64,000 nucleotides of DNA. It comes from Methylobacter sp. Lineage in GTDB: Bacteria; Pseudomonadota; Gammaproteobacteria; Methylococcales; Methylomonadaceae. The notes beneath the pieces were generated by a model, which was not told the DNA's origin, made no database searches, and was given only the letters and a program-made list of their open reading frames with translations. The stretch covers positions 124,001 through 188,000 of the forward strand of contig JAQUOU010000004.1 in the NCBI GenBank assembly GCA_028716975.1, read 5' to 3'. The position numbers and the translations under genes were made by a program. Below, in pieces: positions 28,704-37,545 of this stretch. The first letter of the stretch is position 1. Every line of letters starts with the position of its first letter.

Positions 28704-30647
28704 TTAAGCCTGGTGGACATGAAGCTTTGTTGTTGTCTGCATGTTTTTGGAATAGAAAGAAAATCCAAGTTTTTCCTTCTTGGCAAAATACATTGCATCA
28801 TCAGCATGATGAACCAGAGTTTCACTATCAGTGCCATTTTTAGGATAAACAGCTATGCCGATACTGGTGCCCATCGTAATTTCCTCACCCTTCAAAGAAT
28901 AAGGCATTGTTAATATTTTCTGAATTTTTTCCGCCACCAGCACTGCTGCTTCCGCATCCGTTTCCGGTAATATCAGGGCAAATTCATCGCCCCCAAGACG
29001 TGCTGCTATATCGGAATCGCGTAAGGTAAAGAGGAGTCTTCGGGCTGATTCTTTCAGAATTTCGTCACCCGCCGCATGCCCCAGGTTATCATTTACAGAC
29101 TTGAAGTGATCCAGATCCAAGTAAAAAAGTGAAAAAGACAATTTTGTGCGATTGGCCATGTTGAGAGTTTGCTGAAGACGATCGGCAAACAATCGGCGAT
29201 TGGCCAAGCTGGTTAATTCATCGTAATAAGATAGCCAGATCAAACGCTCGTCGGCTTGTTTGCGAAGGGTAATATCATGAACAATCCCATCGACACCAAT
29301 GCAGTTGCCGTATTCATTGTAAACAGGAGAATCTTTTACTTCCAGCCAGTGGACAGCCTTTTTTGCATCATGGATTTCCAGCTCGTAAGGAGGATTAGGT
29401 ATGCCTTTGGTACACTGCTCAGTATAGGCATCTATTTTCAGATTGACCGGATTATCAGTCAGATATGTACGGAAATTGGTCATGAATTCTTCTGTAGTGT
29501 AGCCCAGGATATTAGTGATTGAAGGGCTGACATAGGTAAATATTCCGTCACTATCGTGCTGATAAAAAAAGTATTCGTTACGCAGATTTTCAACCAGGCT
29601 ACGGAATTTATTTTCACTGGAGTTCAGCTCTGCTGTGCGCTTTAAGACCAAATGCTCAAGTTCGCTTTGCAACGCCTTGAGATTATCGTTGGCGATTTGA
29701 ACTTCATTTTTTGACTGGTTAATTTTTCGATTTTGCCGTCGAACCTGAAAAACCCATAGCAATAAAAAAACCAATACAATAAGAAACGCGGCTAGAATTT
29801 TTCCTAACAGCAAATAATCGACGGAAGGTTCGGATTTGGGAACCCATTTGGCGAAGACGTTTTGTATTTCTCCTTCACTTAACGCATCCAGCCCTTTTTG
29901 TAAAATGGCCGCCAGTATCGGCCAATCCTTCCGTACGGCCATACTCTCATTGGCGCTATTACGGTCATAAAAAGCAGCAAACTTCAAATCATTCAGTAAA
30001 AATTTTGTTTGTAGATAATTAGCCGTGGCCATGAAGGTAATGGCTGCATCGGCTTTTCCTGCATTGACTGCATTAAGCGCTTCAAGCATGGTATCTACAA
30101 AATAGGGCTTGACTGAAGGAAATTCCTCGATAACGCTGTCGCCATATTGGTAGCCTTTAACGATTGCGATCTTTTTCCCCGCAAGGTCTTTACGATCATT
30201 GATCGTGTTATTATCTTTTTTAGTCATAATGACCAGGGATTTGGTCAAATAGGGTTGCGTAAAGTTAAACCAGAGTCTGCGTTCAGGGCGATTGACCAGG
30301 GTGGCGACTATATCCACTTTATGCGCGACAGCTACTTTATATAGATCATTCCATGAGGCATTTTGATAAATTTCAAATTTAATGCCCAGCATTTGACTCA
30401 GGGCATTTACCGTTTCAATGGCAATACCTTCCAGGTGTCCCGACTCATTTATAAAGCTATATGGAGGCAAAGAGCCGTCAAAAGCGATACGGATATGTTT
30501 ATGATCTGCTAACCACGCCTGTTCCTTAGATGTCAATTGCACTGTCCGGGCGGGCTTATTTTCAGTTAGTGCTGTTCTATCGGGGTCATCGGCAAAAGTT
30601 CCACTTAATAAAAAAATACAAAGTAAGAATGATAGGAGATAAGGCAT
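28704..30647 (-). CDS. Periplasmic-binding-domain sensor diguanylate cyclase (SBP-PAS-GGDEF)
   Basis: A 647-residue membrane sensor predicted to make cyclic di-GMP. A signal peptide (1-19) precedes a family 3 solute-binding domain (about 40-270, amino-acid-binding type). A transmembrane helix lies at about 282-301 and a short coiled coil at 305-345. A PAS domain with PAC extension (about 346-465) comes next, then a GGDEF domain (about 475-640). The catalytic GGDEF is intact at 552-556, and an RxxD inhibitory site (RDSD, 543-546) lies five residues before it, so product inhibition is expected. No EAL domain is present. The gene is monocistronic by position. The ligand is unknown; amino acids are the usual guess for this sensor domain. 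Confidence 0.92.
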   Translation of the reverse strand: MPYLLSFLLCIFLLSGTFADDPDRTALTENKPARTVQLTSKEQAWLADHKHIRIAFDGSLPPYSFINESGHLEGIAIETVNALSQMLGIKFEIYQNASWNDLYKVAVAHKVDIVATLVNRPERRLWFNFTQPYLTKSLVIMTKKDNNTINDRKDLAGKKIAIVKGYQYGDSVIEEFPSVKPYFVDTMLEALNAVNAGKADAAITFMATANYLQTKFLLNDLKFAAFYDRNSANESMAVRKDWPILAAILQKGLDALSEGEIQNVFAKWVPKSEPSVDYLLLGKILAAFLIVLVFLLLWVFQVRRQNRKINQSKNEVQIANDNLKALQSELEHLVLKRTAELNSSENKFRSLVENLRNEYFFYQHDSDGIFTYVSPSITNILGYTTEEFMTNFRTYLTDNPVNLKIDAYTEQCTKGIPNPPYELEIHDAKKAVHWLEVKDSPVYNEYGNCIGVDGIVHDITLRKQADERLIWLSYYDELTSLANRRLFADRLQQTLNMANRTKLSFSLFYLDLDHFKSVNDNLGHAAGDEILKESARRLLFTLRDSDIAARLGGDEFALILPETDAEAAVLVAEKIQKILTMPYSLKGEEITMGTSIGIAVYPKNGTDSETLVHHADDAMYFAKKEKLGFSFYSKNMQTTTKLHVHQA

Positions 30648-31161
30648 TGATTAAATTAGATAGCTTAGTTTCATTGAGGAATTAAAAGTCATTCAGGCCG
30701 CATTGATAAAAAGTATAGTAAATTCTGAAATAAGCGGCGGTTATAATTCTAAAGCTATATCGGCACATTTTTCTATTGTAGATTAATGCCTGGGTTATTC
30801 CAATTTATGAGCTAATTTTGCAGATGCATTTTTAAAAAGAATCCAAACTTAATTGGCCCTTAGAGTCAGATTTTAGGAATAAAGAAGCAGAGGAGTACTG
30901 CTGCGAATGATGAAAACCTTGTCAGAATTGATTCAATAGGATTCTATAAAGGAGCCTCTGATTTAAGTCCTTAGCCAAGCTTCCTTCGACAGGCTTCCTT
31001 CGACAGGCTTCCTTCGACAGGCTCAGGACGAACGGTTTGTGTTGATTCCATTCGTGGCGAGCCCTTCGCCACTGCTCAGGAGAGCCCCTTCGATTAGACT
31101 CAGGAGAGCCTTGTCGAACCAGATTCAGAATCAACTTATCCAGAGCTTTCAAAATTTAATA
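30648..31161. other. Intergenic region before the DctA-type gene
   Basis: AT-rich to about 30970 with no recognisable gene, then TTCGACAGG-type repeats (30980-31120). The promoter of the downstream symporter must overlap or lie within the repeats, since the coding sequence starts about 40 bases after them. Confidence 0.5.
30980..31120 (+). repeat. TTCGACAGGCT-type repeat cluster, copy 1
   Basis: A 14-bp unit CTTCCTTCGACAGG occurs three times in tandem from 30980. It is followed by GCTCAGGACGAACGG, CCCTTCGCCACTGCTCAGGAGAGCCCC, TTCGATTAGACTCAGGAGAGCC and TTGTCGAACC. The core (TTCGA...CTCAGGAGAGCC...TTGTCGAA) is shared with 60507-60620, and TTCGACAGG against TTGTCGAA gives inverted symmetry. 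This is a mobile or expanding non-coding repeat, not a CRISPR: spacers are absent. Confidence 0.8.
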
Positions 31162-32463
31162 ATGAAAATATTAGCGATGCCAACTGTTTCTGCCTCTCAA
31201 AAGCTTCATCAACATCTTTATGCCCAAGTCCTGACTGCTATCGTTTTCGCCGTTCTGCTCGGTCATTTCTTTCCTGAAACCGGCATTGCAATGAAACCGT
31301 TAGGCGACGGTTTTATAAAGCTTATTAAAATGATCATTGCGCCGATTATTTTCTGCACGGTGGTAACCGGCATTGCAGGCATGCAGGATATGGAAAAGGT
31401 AGGCCGGGTTGGTATTAAGGCACTGATTTATTTCGAAATCGTAAGTACGCTGGCGCTGGCTATCGGGCTAGTTGTGGTGCATAGTGTTCAACCCGGCGCA
31501 GGCATGAATGTTGATCCAAGCAAACTGGATACTCAAAATCTTTCCGCCTATACCGCCGTAGCGAAATCCCAAAATACGGTAGATTTTATCCTGAATATTA
31601 TTCCGGTCAGCGTAGTTGATGCGTTTGCTAAAGGCGATATATTGCAGGTATTACTGTTTTCATTGCTGTTCGGCTTTGCTCTTGCCGCCATGAAGGAAAC
31701 CTCTAAAGAAGTGGTGGTATTTATCAACAAGGTATCGCATGCCTTGTTCGGAATCGTGGAAACTATTATGAAGCTGGCGCCTATCGGAGCTTTTGGCGCT
31801 ATGGCGTTCACTATCGGTAAATACGGAATTGTATCGCTTGCGCCGCTGGCCAAATTGATGGGCAGTTTTTATTTAACCTGCCTCGTGTTTATTTTCGTGG
31901 TGCTGGGACTTATCGCGCGGCTTGCAGGATTCAGCATCATCAAATTCATCAGCTATATTAAGGAAGAACTTTTTATTGTACTGGGAACCTCATCTTCCGA
32001 ATCAGTATTGCCGCGCATGATGATTAAACTGGAAAAACTGGGTTGTTCCAAATCGGTAGTAGGTTTGGTTATTCCAACCGGATACTCTTTCAATCTTGAC
32101 GGCACATCGATTTATCTTGCCATGGCAGCCATCTTCGTTGCACAAGCCACCAATACATCCCTGACATTGATGCAGGAATTAACCATCCTCGCCGTGCTGC
32201 TGCTTACTTCGAAAGGCGCAGCAGGCGTAACCGGCAGCGGTTTTATCACACTGGCAGCAACACTTTCGGCAATTCCGTCTATACCCGTCGCGGGACTTGC
32301 TCTTATCCTCGGCATCGACCGCTTCATGTCAGAAGCGCGTGCCCTGACCAATCTTATCGGCAACGGTGTCGCTACGGTGGTTGCGGCCAAGTGGGAAAAT
32401 GAATTGGATGTACAGCAACTCGAGTCTGAGTTGAATCCGGTGACGAAAGAGGATATAGCTTGA
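31162..32463 (+). CDS. Dicarboxylate/amino-acid:cation symporter (DctA/GltP family)
   Basis: A 433-residue secondary carrier of the DAACS family that imports C4-dicarboxylates or glutamate/aspartate with Na+ or H+. Family features are [18 protein letters not shown] (about 58-75), the serine-rich re-entrant loop [12 protein letters not shown] and [23 protein letters not shown] with the NLDGT motif. [19 protein letters not shown] and the C-terminal [27 protein letters not shown] follow. The last two segments are typical of DctA. I placed the start at the ATG at 31162; an in-frame GTG further upstream would translate the repeat cluster and is unlikely. The ATG at 31177 is an alternative. Confidence 0.92.
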   Translation: MKILAMPTVSASQKLHQHLYAQVLTAIVFAVLLGHFFPETGIAMKPLGDGFIKLIKMIIAPIIFCTVVTGIAGMQDMEKVGRVGIKALIYFEIVSTLALAIGLVVVHSVQPGAGMNVDPSKLDTQNLSAYTAVAKSQNTVDFILNIIPVSVVDAFAKGDILQVLLFSLLFGFALAAMKETSKEVVVFINKVSHALFGIVETIMKLAPIGAFGAMAFTIGKYGIVSLAPLAKLMGSFYLTCLVFIFVVLGLIARLAGFSIIKFISYIKEELFIVLGTSSSESVLPRMMIKLEKLGCSKSVVGLVIPTGYSFNLDGTSIYLAMAAIFVAQATNTSLTLMQELTILAVLLLTSKGAAGVTGSGFITLAATLSAIPSIPVAGLALILGIDRFMSEARALTNLIGNGVATVVAAKWENELDVQQLESELNPVTKEDIA

Positions 32464-32764
32464 AGACAGAGATGGACTGCTCTAATCCACTATAAACATA
32501 ATACCTCGATTTATTTTAGTTTTTCTTAATTCTAAATATTGAGTGTTACTATTTTACTGTACGATAATTTCTTTCTAAATGAAGAACTAAGCCTCTTTTC
32601 ATTGATGAGCAATGATATTACAAAGAGCCGGTTTTTCAGATACTATTCTAATTTGTATCTCATGAATGAAAATTTAAAATAAATACCCGTTTTAATAATG
32701 GCGGGATTTATTTATGCAACCGGTATTGTTCTATTGTCCGTTAATATTTATTAATTTATAAATC
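32464..32764. other. Intergenic region between the symporter and cstA, with a hairpin
   Basis: AT-rich. A near-perfect inverted repeat at 32677-32713 (AAATAAATACCCG, loop TTTTAATAATGG, CGGGATTTATTT) lies about 50 bases before cstA. It could be the symporter's terminator or an operator for cstA. No clear promoter or Shine-Dalgarno sequence precedes cstA. Confidence 0.5.
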
Positions 32765-34834
32765 ATGAATAACCTGCTAAAAAACTCCATCTGGGTACTC
32801 GTCGCAATTACCGGGGCATCGGCACTCGGAGGCATTGCCATGAATCGTGGCGAAAGCATTAACGCATTGTGGTTTATTGCCGCTGCGTTATGTATATATG
32901 CAATTGCCTATCGCTTTTATGCGGCATGGATTGCCGCGAACGTGTTGGCGGTCGATGAAACACGGGCGACTCCGGCCGAACGCCTGGATAACGGCCGCGA
33001 TTTCGTGCCTACTAATAGATGGATTGTATTTGGGCATCATTTTGCCGCGATTGCAGGACCCGGTCCATTGGTGGGCCCGACCTTGGCTGCGCAATTCGGC
33101 TATCTTCCCGGGACCTTATGGATATTATTTGGCGCGGTATTGGGAGGTTGCGTTCAGGATATGGTGACTTTGTTTATTTCTACCCGGCGCAATGCTAAAA
33201 GCCTGGGTCAAATGGCGCGTGAAGAGATAGGGCCGTTAGGCGGCACGGCGGCGCTGGTAGCCACTTTTGCCATCATGATTATCCTGATTGCCGTGCTTGG
33301 GCTGGTTGTCGTCAATGCGATGAAACACAGCCCGTGGGCCACGTCTACCGTGGCGGCGACCATTCCGATTGCGATGATCGTCGGCCTTTATATGCGCCAT
33401 TTTCGTCCCGGGCAGGTATTGGAAGCTTCAGCATTGGGGGTAACTTTGTTGCTGCTATCCGTGGCGGGCGGCGGCTGGATCGATCACAACCAGACCTTGC
33501 GCAGCCTGTTTGATCACGAAGGATTAACCCTGGCCTGGGGGGTCATGGCATATGGTTTGGTCGCTGCTATTTTTCCGGTATGGCTATTGCTGGCACCTCG
33601 TGATTACTTATCAACCTTTATCAAGCTGGGCACCATCACTTTATTGGCAATAGCAATCATCATGCTGCAGCCGGATGTTAAAATGCCGGCGCTGACCCAG
33701 TTCATCGACGGGACCGGGCCTATTTTTGGCGGCAAGTTATTCCCGTTTGTGTTCATTACAATCGCATGCGGCGCGATTTCCGGCTTCCATTCGCTGATCG
33801 CTTCAGGCACTACGCCAAAGCTTCTGACCAACGAGCGTGATATTCGCATGATCGGCTATGGCGGCATGCTGCTGGAATCGTTCGTGGCGATCATGGCGAT
33901 GATAGCGGCTACGGTGCTGGACTCCGGCGTGTTTTTTGCCATTAACAGCCCGTCCGGCGTAGTAGGTAAGGATGCCATCGATGCCGTTGCAAAAATCTCA
34001 TCGTGGGGTTTTCCCGTAACGGTAGAACAAATGCACACGCTGGCCAAGCAAATGGGCGAAGCGACCCTGTTTGCCCGTACCGGTGGCGCACCATCCCTGG
34101 CTGTGGGCATGGCGAGCATTTTCGGTAACGCTTTTGGGCAGAGTCTGCTGGCTTTATGGTATCACTTCGCCATCATGTTTGAGGCCATCTTTATCCTCAC
34201 CACGCTGGATGCCGGGACGCGTGTAGGCCGGTTTATGTTGCAGGATATGCTCGGCAACATTTGGCCGAAAATGGCGCAAACCTCATGGATGCCGTCAGTC
34301 ATTCTCTCCAGTACGCTGGTCGTATCAGGCTGGGGCTATTTTCTTTACATCGGTGTCATAGATCCTAACGGCGGCGTCAATATTCTCTGGCCGCTATTCG
34401 GTATAGCCAATCAAATGCTGGCAGCGATTGCGCTGTGCGTGGGTACCGGTGTTTTGATCAAATCCGGTAAACCCAAATATGCTTTGGTAACAAGCCTCCC
34501 ATTGCTGTGGTTGATAATAATTACCAGCACCGCAGCCTGGGAAAAAATTACCAGTGACGATATCCGCATCGGTTTCTTTGCTGCTGCGAATGACTTGACT
34601 GTCAAACTGGCGGCAGGGGTATTGCCGTCAGAAAAAGCAAATATTGCGCCGCAAATGATATTTAACCTGCATCTGGATGCTTGGTTGACGCTGTTTTTCG
34701 TAATGCTGCTGTGGCTGATTGTATTCGATATGCTGCGGATGTGTTGCTGCTATCTGATGGGTAAAACAGTGCCGGCGGCTACTGAATCGCCCTATAGCGC
34801 GAGCCGTCTTGTTGAAAAGTGGGTGAGAGACTAA
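32765..34834 (+). CDS. cstA: Carbon starvation protein CstA family transporter (pyruvate/peptide)
   Basis: A 689-residue membrane protein with about 16-18 helices. Family signatures include the N-terminal RFYAAWIAANVLAVDETRATPAERLDNGRDFVPTNRWIVFGHHFAAIAGPGPLVGPTLAAQFG region (about 50-110), FHSLIASGTTPKLL (about 343-356), DAGTRVGRFMLQDMLG (about 484-499) and a C-terminal NxxWPLFGIANQMLAAIAL. CstA and its paralogue BtsT import pyruvate, and CstA was first linked to peptide uptake in starvation. Length and architecture are typical. It overlaps the YbdD-like gene by one base (TAATG), the usual pair. Confidence 0.95.
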   Translation: MNNLLKNSIWVLVAITGASALGGIAMNRGESINALWFIAAALCIYAIAYRFYAAWIAANVLAVDETRATPAERLDNGRDFVPTNRWIVFGHHFAAIAGPGPLVGPTLAAQFGYLPGTLWILFGAVLGGCVQDMVTLFISTRRNAKSLGQMAREEIGPLGGTAALVATFAIMIILIAVLGLVVVNAMKHSPWATSTVAATIPIAMIVGLYMRHFRPGQVLEASALGVTLLLLSVAGGGWIDHNQTLRSLFDHEGLTLAWGVMAYGLVAAIFPVWLLLAPRDYLSTFIKLGTITLLAIAIIMLQPDVKMPALTQFIDGTGPIFGGKLFPFVFITIACGAISGFHSLIASGTTPKLLTNERDIRMIGYGGMLLESFVAIMAMIAATVLDSGVFFAINSPSGVVGKDAIDAVAKISSWGFPVTVEQMHTLAKQMGEATLFARTGGAPSLAVGMASIFGNAFGQSLLALWYHFAIMFEAIFILTTLDAGTRVGRFMLQDMLGNIWPKMAQTSWMPSVILSSTLVVSGWGYFLYIGVIDPNGGVNILWPLFGIANQMLAAIALCVGTGVLIKSGKPKYALVTSLPLLWLIIITSTAAWEKITSDDIRIGFFAAANDLTVKLAAGVLPSEKANIAPQMIFNLHLDAWLTLFFVMLLWLIVFDMLRMCCCYLMGKTVPAATESPYSASRLVEKWVRD

Positions 34835-35034
34835 TGCGGCGTAAACTCAAGTCATTGTGGCAAGCTGTACGCCGGCTTTCCGGCGACGATGCCTACGAAC
34901 AATACCTGAAGCACTATGACGAGCATCATCAAGCCCATCCTGATAATAAAATGTGCCAGCCCCTTTTGAGCAAGGAAGTTTTTTTCAGGCAGTGGCAAGA
35001 TGATAAATGGAATGGCGTGAAGCGATGCTGTTAG
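34834..35034 (+). CDS. YbdD/YjiX family small protein (DUF466)
   Basis: A 66-residue protein that accompanies CstA/BtsT transporters and is required for pyruvate uptake in E. coli. Family residues are WQAVRRLSGDDAYEQYLKH, then HHQAHPDNKMCQPLLSKEVFFRQWQDDKW and a Cys-Cys at the C-terminus. The ATG at 34834 overlaps the cstA stop (TAATG). A GTG 15 bases earlier is an unlikely start. It is cytoplasmic, with no membrane segment. Confidence 0.92.
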   Translation: MRRKLKSLWQAVRRLSGDDAYEQYLKHYDEHHQAHPDNKMCQPLLSKEVFFRQWQDDKWNGVKRCC

Positions 35035-35044
35035 CGGATACTTA

Positions 35045-35267
35045 GAGATTATACATGAGCGCGTCATACTCGCCGGGAAGCGGGTATCCAGGCTCCAGGG
35101 ATGGCGAGTTTAAACCCTCCGTGGAGCCTGGATTCATGCGGGGCTATCCTGCCCCGCACCCCAAGGGGTAAATGCCCATCCGCTCCGGGCGGATGGGTCC
35201 GGGCATCCATGCCAGAATGACGATATTGGAAAATATGGATCATGTAATCTGACAAAGTAGAATTAGC
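35045..35267. repeat. Structured intergenic repeat, locus 3 (left-truncated MITE copy)
   Basis: This copy shares both flanks with the full MITE at 47324-47621. Its left part (GATTATACA...GCGCGTCATAC...GAAGCGGGTATCCAG) and right part (CCATGCC...ATGACGAT...TATGGATCAT...CTGACAAAGTAGAATTA) match that copy, but the first ~16 bases of the left terminal repeat are absent. One 60-bp hairpin unit is present at 35138-35197 (H1 loop TATCCT, box CCC-CAA-GGG, H3 CCCATCCGC-TCCGG-GCGGATGGG). A 12-bp inverted repeat ATCCAGGCTCCA/TGGAGCCTGGAT flanks the left section. Confidence 0.85.
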
Positions 35268-35320
35268 TAATAACTGAAGAATGTAAAATTTAGCTTCTTC
35301 CAAATATAAAAAGACAGGCA

Positions 35321-35357
35321 TAAAAAATCCGGCGGAGCGAAGGTGCTCAGCCGGATT
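35321..35357 (-). terminator. Intrinsic terminator of the PEP-CTERM gene
   Basis: On the minus strand, AATCCGGC, then GAGC...GCTC, then GCCGGATT form a stem followed by TTTTTTA. It starts 27 bases after the stop of the PEP-CTERM-like gene. Strong stem plus T-tract in the right orientation. Confidence 0.8.
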
Positions 35358-35383
35358 ATAGTCAAATGAATAGTTAACCGAAT

Positions 35384-35974
35384 TTACAGCGCTATTATAT
35401 TTGATGCAGCTTTGGTACGTTTAGACTGCCACAGAAGTCCCAGCAAGCCGGCGCCAAACATCCATATCGCGGCAGGGGCAGGAACAGCAGCCGGAGCAGG
35501 CGCCGGTGCGGAAAAGCCGGAAATTCCGACAAATGCGGGGCCTCCGAAGGAATCTTTGGAAATTATTCTAAAACCGAATACATCACCCAATGATACACTG
35601 GCCGAAAACTCACCGAATTGAAGTGGAAAGCCTTTGTTATCAGTCAATTTGGTAAATTCGCCATTTAACAACCAGCCAAAGGGATCAAACTTGGAGCTAA
35701 ACCTTAAATCCAACGCCAGGTAAGCCCAGTCAAAACTTACTAAACCGCTACCTGCAGCCGAAATAGTGAAATCTTGATACGTTTTATTATGGCTGCCGTC
35801 ATTACTGCTAGTCAGGAGTATGAAACTAGGTGCGAGATTCGGGTTAATTGAGCCGCCATCTACGATTTTAGTCCAATTTGATACGTCATATTCATCAATG
35901 AAATTCGATATCGTAGCAGCCTTGGCTGAATTCATAGCCAGGAAAAAACAAAACAAAAATAAATACTTTTTCAT
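35384..35974 (-). CDS. PEP-CTERM-like secreted protein (VPAPAA sorting signal)
   Basis: A 196-residue exported protein of unknown function. A signal peptide occupies about 1-19 (KKYLFLFCFFLAMNSAKA). A beta-rich ectodomain follows (DVSNWTKIVDGGS..., then SFDWAYLALD). The tail is a VPAPAAIWMFGAGLLGLL segment and basic residues (QSKRTKAA), the VPxPAA type of PEP-CTERM signal recognised by exosortase. A Pro/Ala-rich linker (APAPAPAAVPAP) precedes the signal. I placed the start at the ATG at 35974, with AAGG at 6 bases; the ATG ten codons earlier lacks a ribosome site. The ectodomain resembles others that have a W-aromatic/Gly-rich sandwich, but I do not recognise its family. No exosortase gene is in the window. 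Confidence 0.85.
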   Translation of the reverse strand: MKKYLFLFCFFLAMNSAKAATISNFIDEYDVSNWTKIVDGGSINPNLAPSFILLTSSNDGSHNKTYQDFTISAAGSGLVSFDWAYLALDLRFSSKFDPFGWLLNGEFTKLTDNKGFPLQFGEFSASVSLGDVFGFRIISKDSFGGPAFVGISGFSAPAPAPAAVPAPAAIWMFGAGLLGLLWQSKRTKAASNIIAL

Positions 35975-36565
35975 AATTAACCTTAAATTTATAGTAAATT
36001 TCATGCCTATTCGGATAAGTCGTTTCCAGTAATATCCATACTACTAATCAAACACTTACTTTTATTATTCAGCAAAGTCTATGCCATAAAAATATACATA
36101 AAAATAAGGTATTATTTTCAATAACATAACTTATATTTTTTAGTTTATAGGAAATTATTGGGTATAAAATTTAGAGTGCTGTAAAAACGCCTGACATATT
36201 TCTGAAATATTCAGTCCTAAATAATTAAAGCTTGGCTTATTGTGTAAAACTATAGATATAGAAATGAATTAACAGATTGAATTTCTTATTATTGTGAGCA
36301 GATGAAAATCATCGGTGTGTGTTTTCAGCTAATCCAAAAGGTAATAAATTCTGACATTATTATGCCTGTGCCAATTACGCCAATTTAAGTAACGGCTGGC
36401 TTTAACCTTAGTTGTTAAGAAGCAGGCGTCCGGCTTTATATATCTGATTAGTAAAGGCGGGCTTAAGCTACAGAATAATTTACGGGTATTAATCTAGGTG
36501 AGGGTTATGGGCTCATTGTATAATTCATAAATTTTTGAATATTTAAAACCAAGGGCTGACCAAGT
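35975..36565. other. AT-rich intergenic region upstream of pssA
   Basis: About 590 bases with no credible gene. A perfect TATAAT at 36519-36524 lies about 40 bases before pssA and may be its -10; the corresponding -35 is weak. No RNA gene or repeat was recognised. Confidence 0.5.
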
Positions 36566-37306
36566 ATGACTCCAGAAAAACGTTCCATTCGCCGGCGTGG
36601 AATTTATTTGTTACCTAACTTGTTTACTACGGGAGCCCTGTTTTCCGGTTTCTACGCCATTACATCAGCAATGGGGGGACGTTTTGAGACCGCTGTTGTG
36701 GCGATTTTTGTGGCAATGATCCTGGACGGACTGGATGGCCGGGTAGCGCGTCTGACTAACACGCAGAGCGAATTCGGGGTTCAGTATGACAGTTTGTCCG
36801 ATATGATTTCGTTTGGCGCCGCTCCTGCTTTGGTCATGTATTTATGGGCCTTTTCAAGTTTGGGAAAATTAGGACTGTTTGCTGCATTTGTTCATATGGC
36901 GGGAGGCGCTTTAAGACTTGCCCGCTTTAATACCCAAGTGGTTTCTGCCGATAAGCGGTATTTCCAGGGCTTGCCGAGCCCTGCGGCTGCGGCCATTATC
37001 GCGGGTTTTATCTGGTTTTGCCTGGAACATGGTTATGATGCTGAAATACTCAAATATGTCGCCATGGTATTAACAGTTACCACCGGCTTGCTTATGGTCA
37101 GCAATTTCCGTTACTCCAGTTTCAAGGAAATCGATTTAAAAGGTAAAGTACCTTTCATTGTGGTTATTGCTGTGATGCTGGGCATAGGCTTTATTATGGC
37201 TCAGCCGCAAACGATGCTGTTTTTACTATCTTTAGGTTATGCTGTTTCCGGACCGGCCGTGACTTTAGTCATGCGCAGGCGCCGGTGGCAGGGACGCAAA
37301 TCTTAA
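36566..37306 (+). CDS. pssA: CDP-diacylglycerol--serine O-phosphatidyltransferase
   Basis: A 246-residue integral membrane enzyme that makes phosphatidylserine, the precursor of phosphatidylethanolamine. The CDP-alcohol phosphotransferase signature is present: DGLDGRVAR...SEFGVQYDSLSD, with the conserved Asp, Gly, Ala-Arg and paired Asp residues (about 51-79). Helices at about 15-40, 88-110, 135-155, 160-180 and 190-235 fit the PssA type found in many bacteria with the same IYLLPNLFTTGALFSGF N-terminus. It is followed by leuA in the same direction, but 230 bases and a leader-like region separate them. Confidence 0.95.
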   Translation: MTPEKRSIRRRGIYLLPNLFTTGALFSGFYAITSAMGGRFETAVVAIFVAMILDGLDGRVARLTNTQSEFGVQYDSLSDMISFGAAPALVMYLWAFSSLGKLGLFAAFVHMAGGALRLARFNTQVVSADKRYFQGLPSPAAAAIIAGFIWFCLEHGYDAEILKYVAMVLTVTTGLLMVSNFRYSSFKEIDLKGKVPFIVVIAVMLGIGFIMAQPQTMLFLLSLGYAVSGPAVTLVMRRRRWQGRKS

Positions 37307-37349
37307 GATCTGCTTGAGGGCGTCCTGCCTTCGGCGTATAGTTGCGATC

Positions 37350-37457
37350 ATGTCAATTCAAAACACCATGCCTTTCAAAAATAATTTTGCCGGCGCAATG
37401 TCAGCCGAAACAGGTTTGCATGCATGGTTGTGTCTGTCTTTAAGACTCCTGCCCTGA
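37350..37457 (+). CDS. Putative leucine-rich leader peptide of leuA
   Basis: A 35-codon reading frame starts at ATG 37350. A shorter start at ATG 37398 gives 19 residues. Its C-terminal part reads MSAETGLHAWLCLSLRLLP, with Leu at 6 of 19 positions in the short form, and it lies 88 bases before leuA. A hairpin TGCCC-TGAC-GGGCA overlaps the stop codon and is followed by TCAATCTTTTT, resembling an intrinsic terminator. Leu-codon-rich leaders before leuA are classical attenuation signals. No good Shine-Dalgarno sequence precedes either ATG, so this is a candidate only. Confidence 0.4.
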   Translation: MSIQNTMPFKNNFAGAMSAETGLHAWLCLSLRLLP

Positions 37458-37474
37458 CGGGCATCAATCTTTTT
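37450..37474 (+). terminator. Possible attenuator hairpin upstream of leuA
   Basis: TGCCC, loop TGAC, GGGCA followed by TCAATCTTTTT. The stem has only 5 bp, which is weak for an intrinsic terminator, but its place directly at the end of the Leu-rich leader supports a regulatory role. Confidence 0.35.
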
Positions 37475-37502
37475 CATTAGTCATTCAATTTCCCCTTAAT
37501 TT

Positions 37503-37524
37503 TGTATCAACGAAAAGTTGATAG
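37503..37524 (+). promoter_or_regulatory. Stem-loop just before leuA
   Basis: A perfect 7-bp inverted repeat TATCAAC-GAAAA-GTTGATA ends about 20 bases before the leuA start. It could be an operator half-site pair or a translational control hairpin; nothing more can be said from sequence. Confidence 0.4.
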
Positions 37525-37545
37525 TTCTCCATGAATGGAGTTTTT

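Noticed and set aside
31039-31161. N-terminal extension of the DctA-type symporter
   Set aside because: The extra 41 codons translate the TTCGA repeat cluster and are unlike the family N-terminus; the ATG at 31162 is preferred.
35064-35321. 85-codon open frame on the minus strand
   Set aside because: It is a translation of the structured repeat; similar frames appear wherever the repeat occurs.
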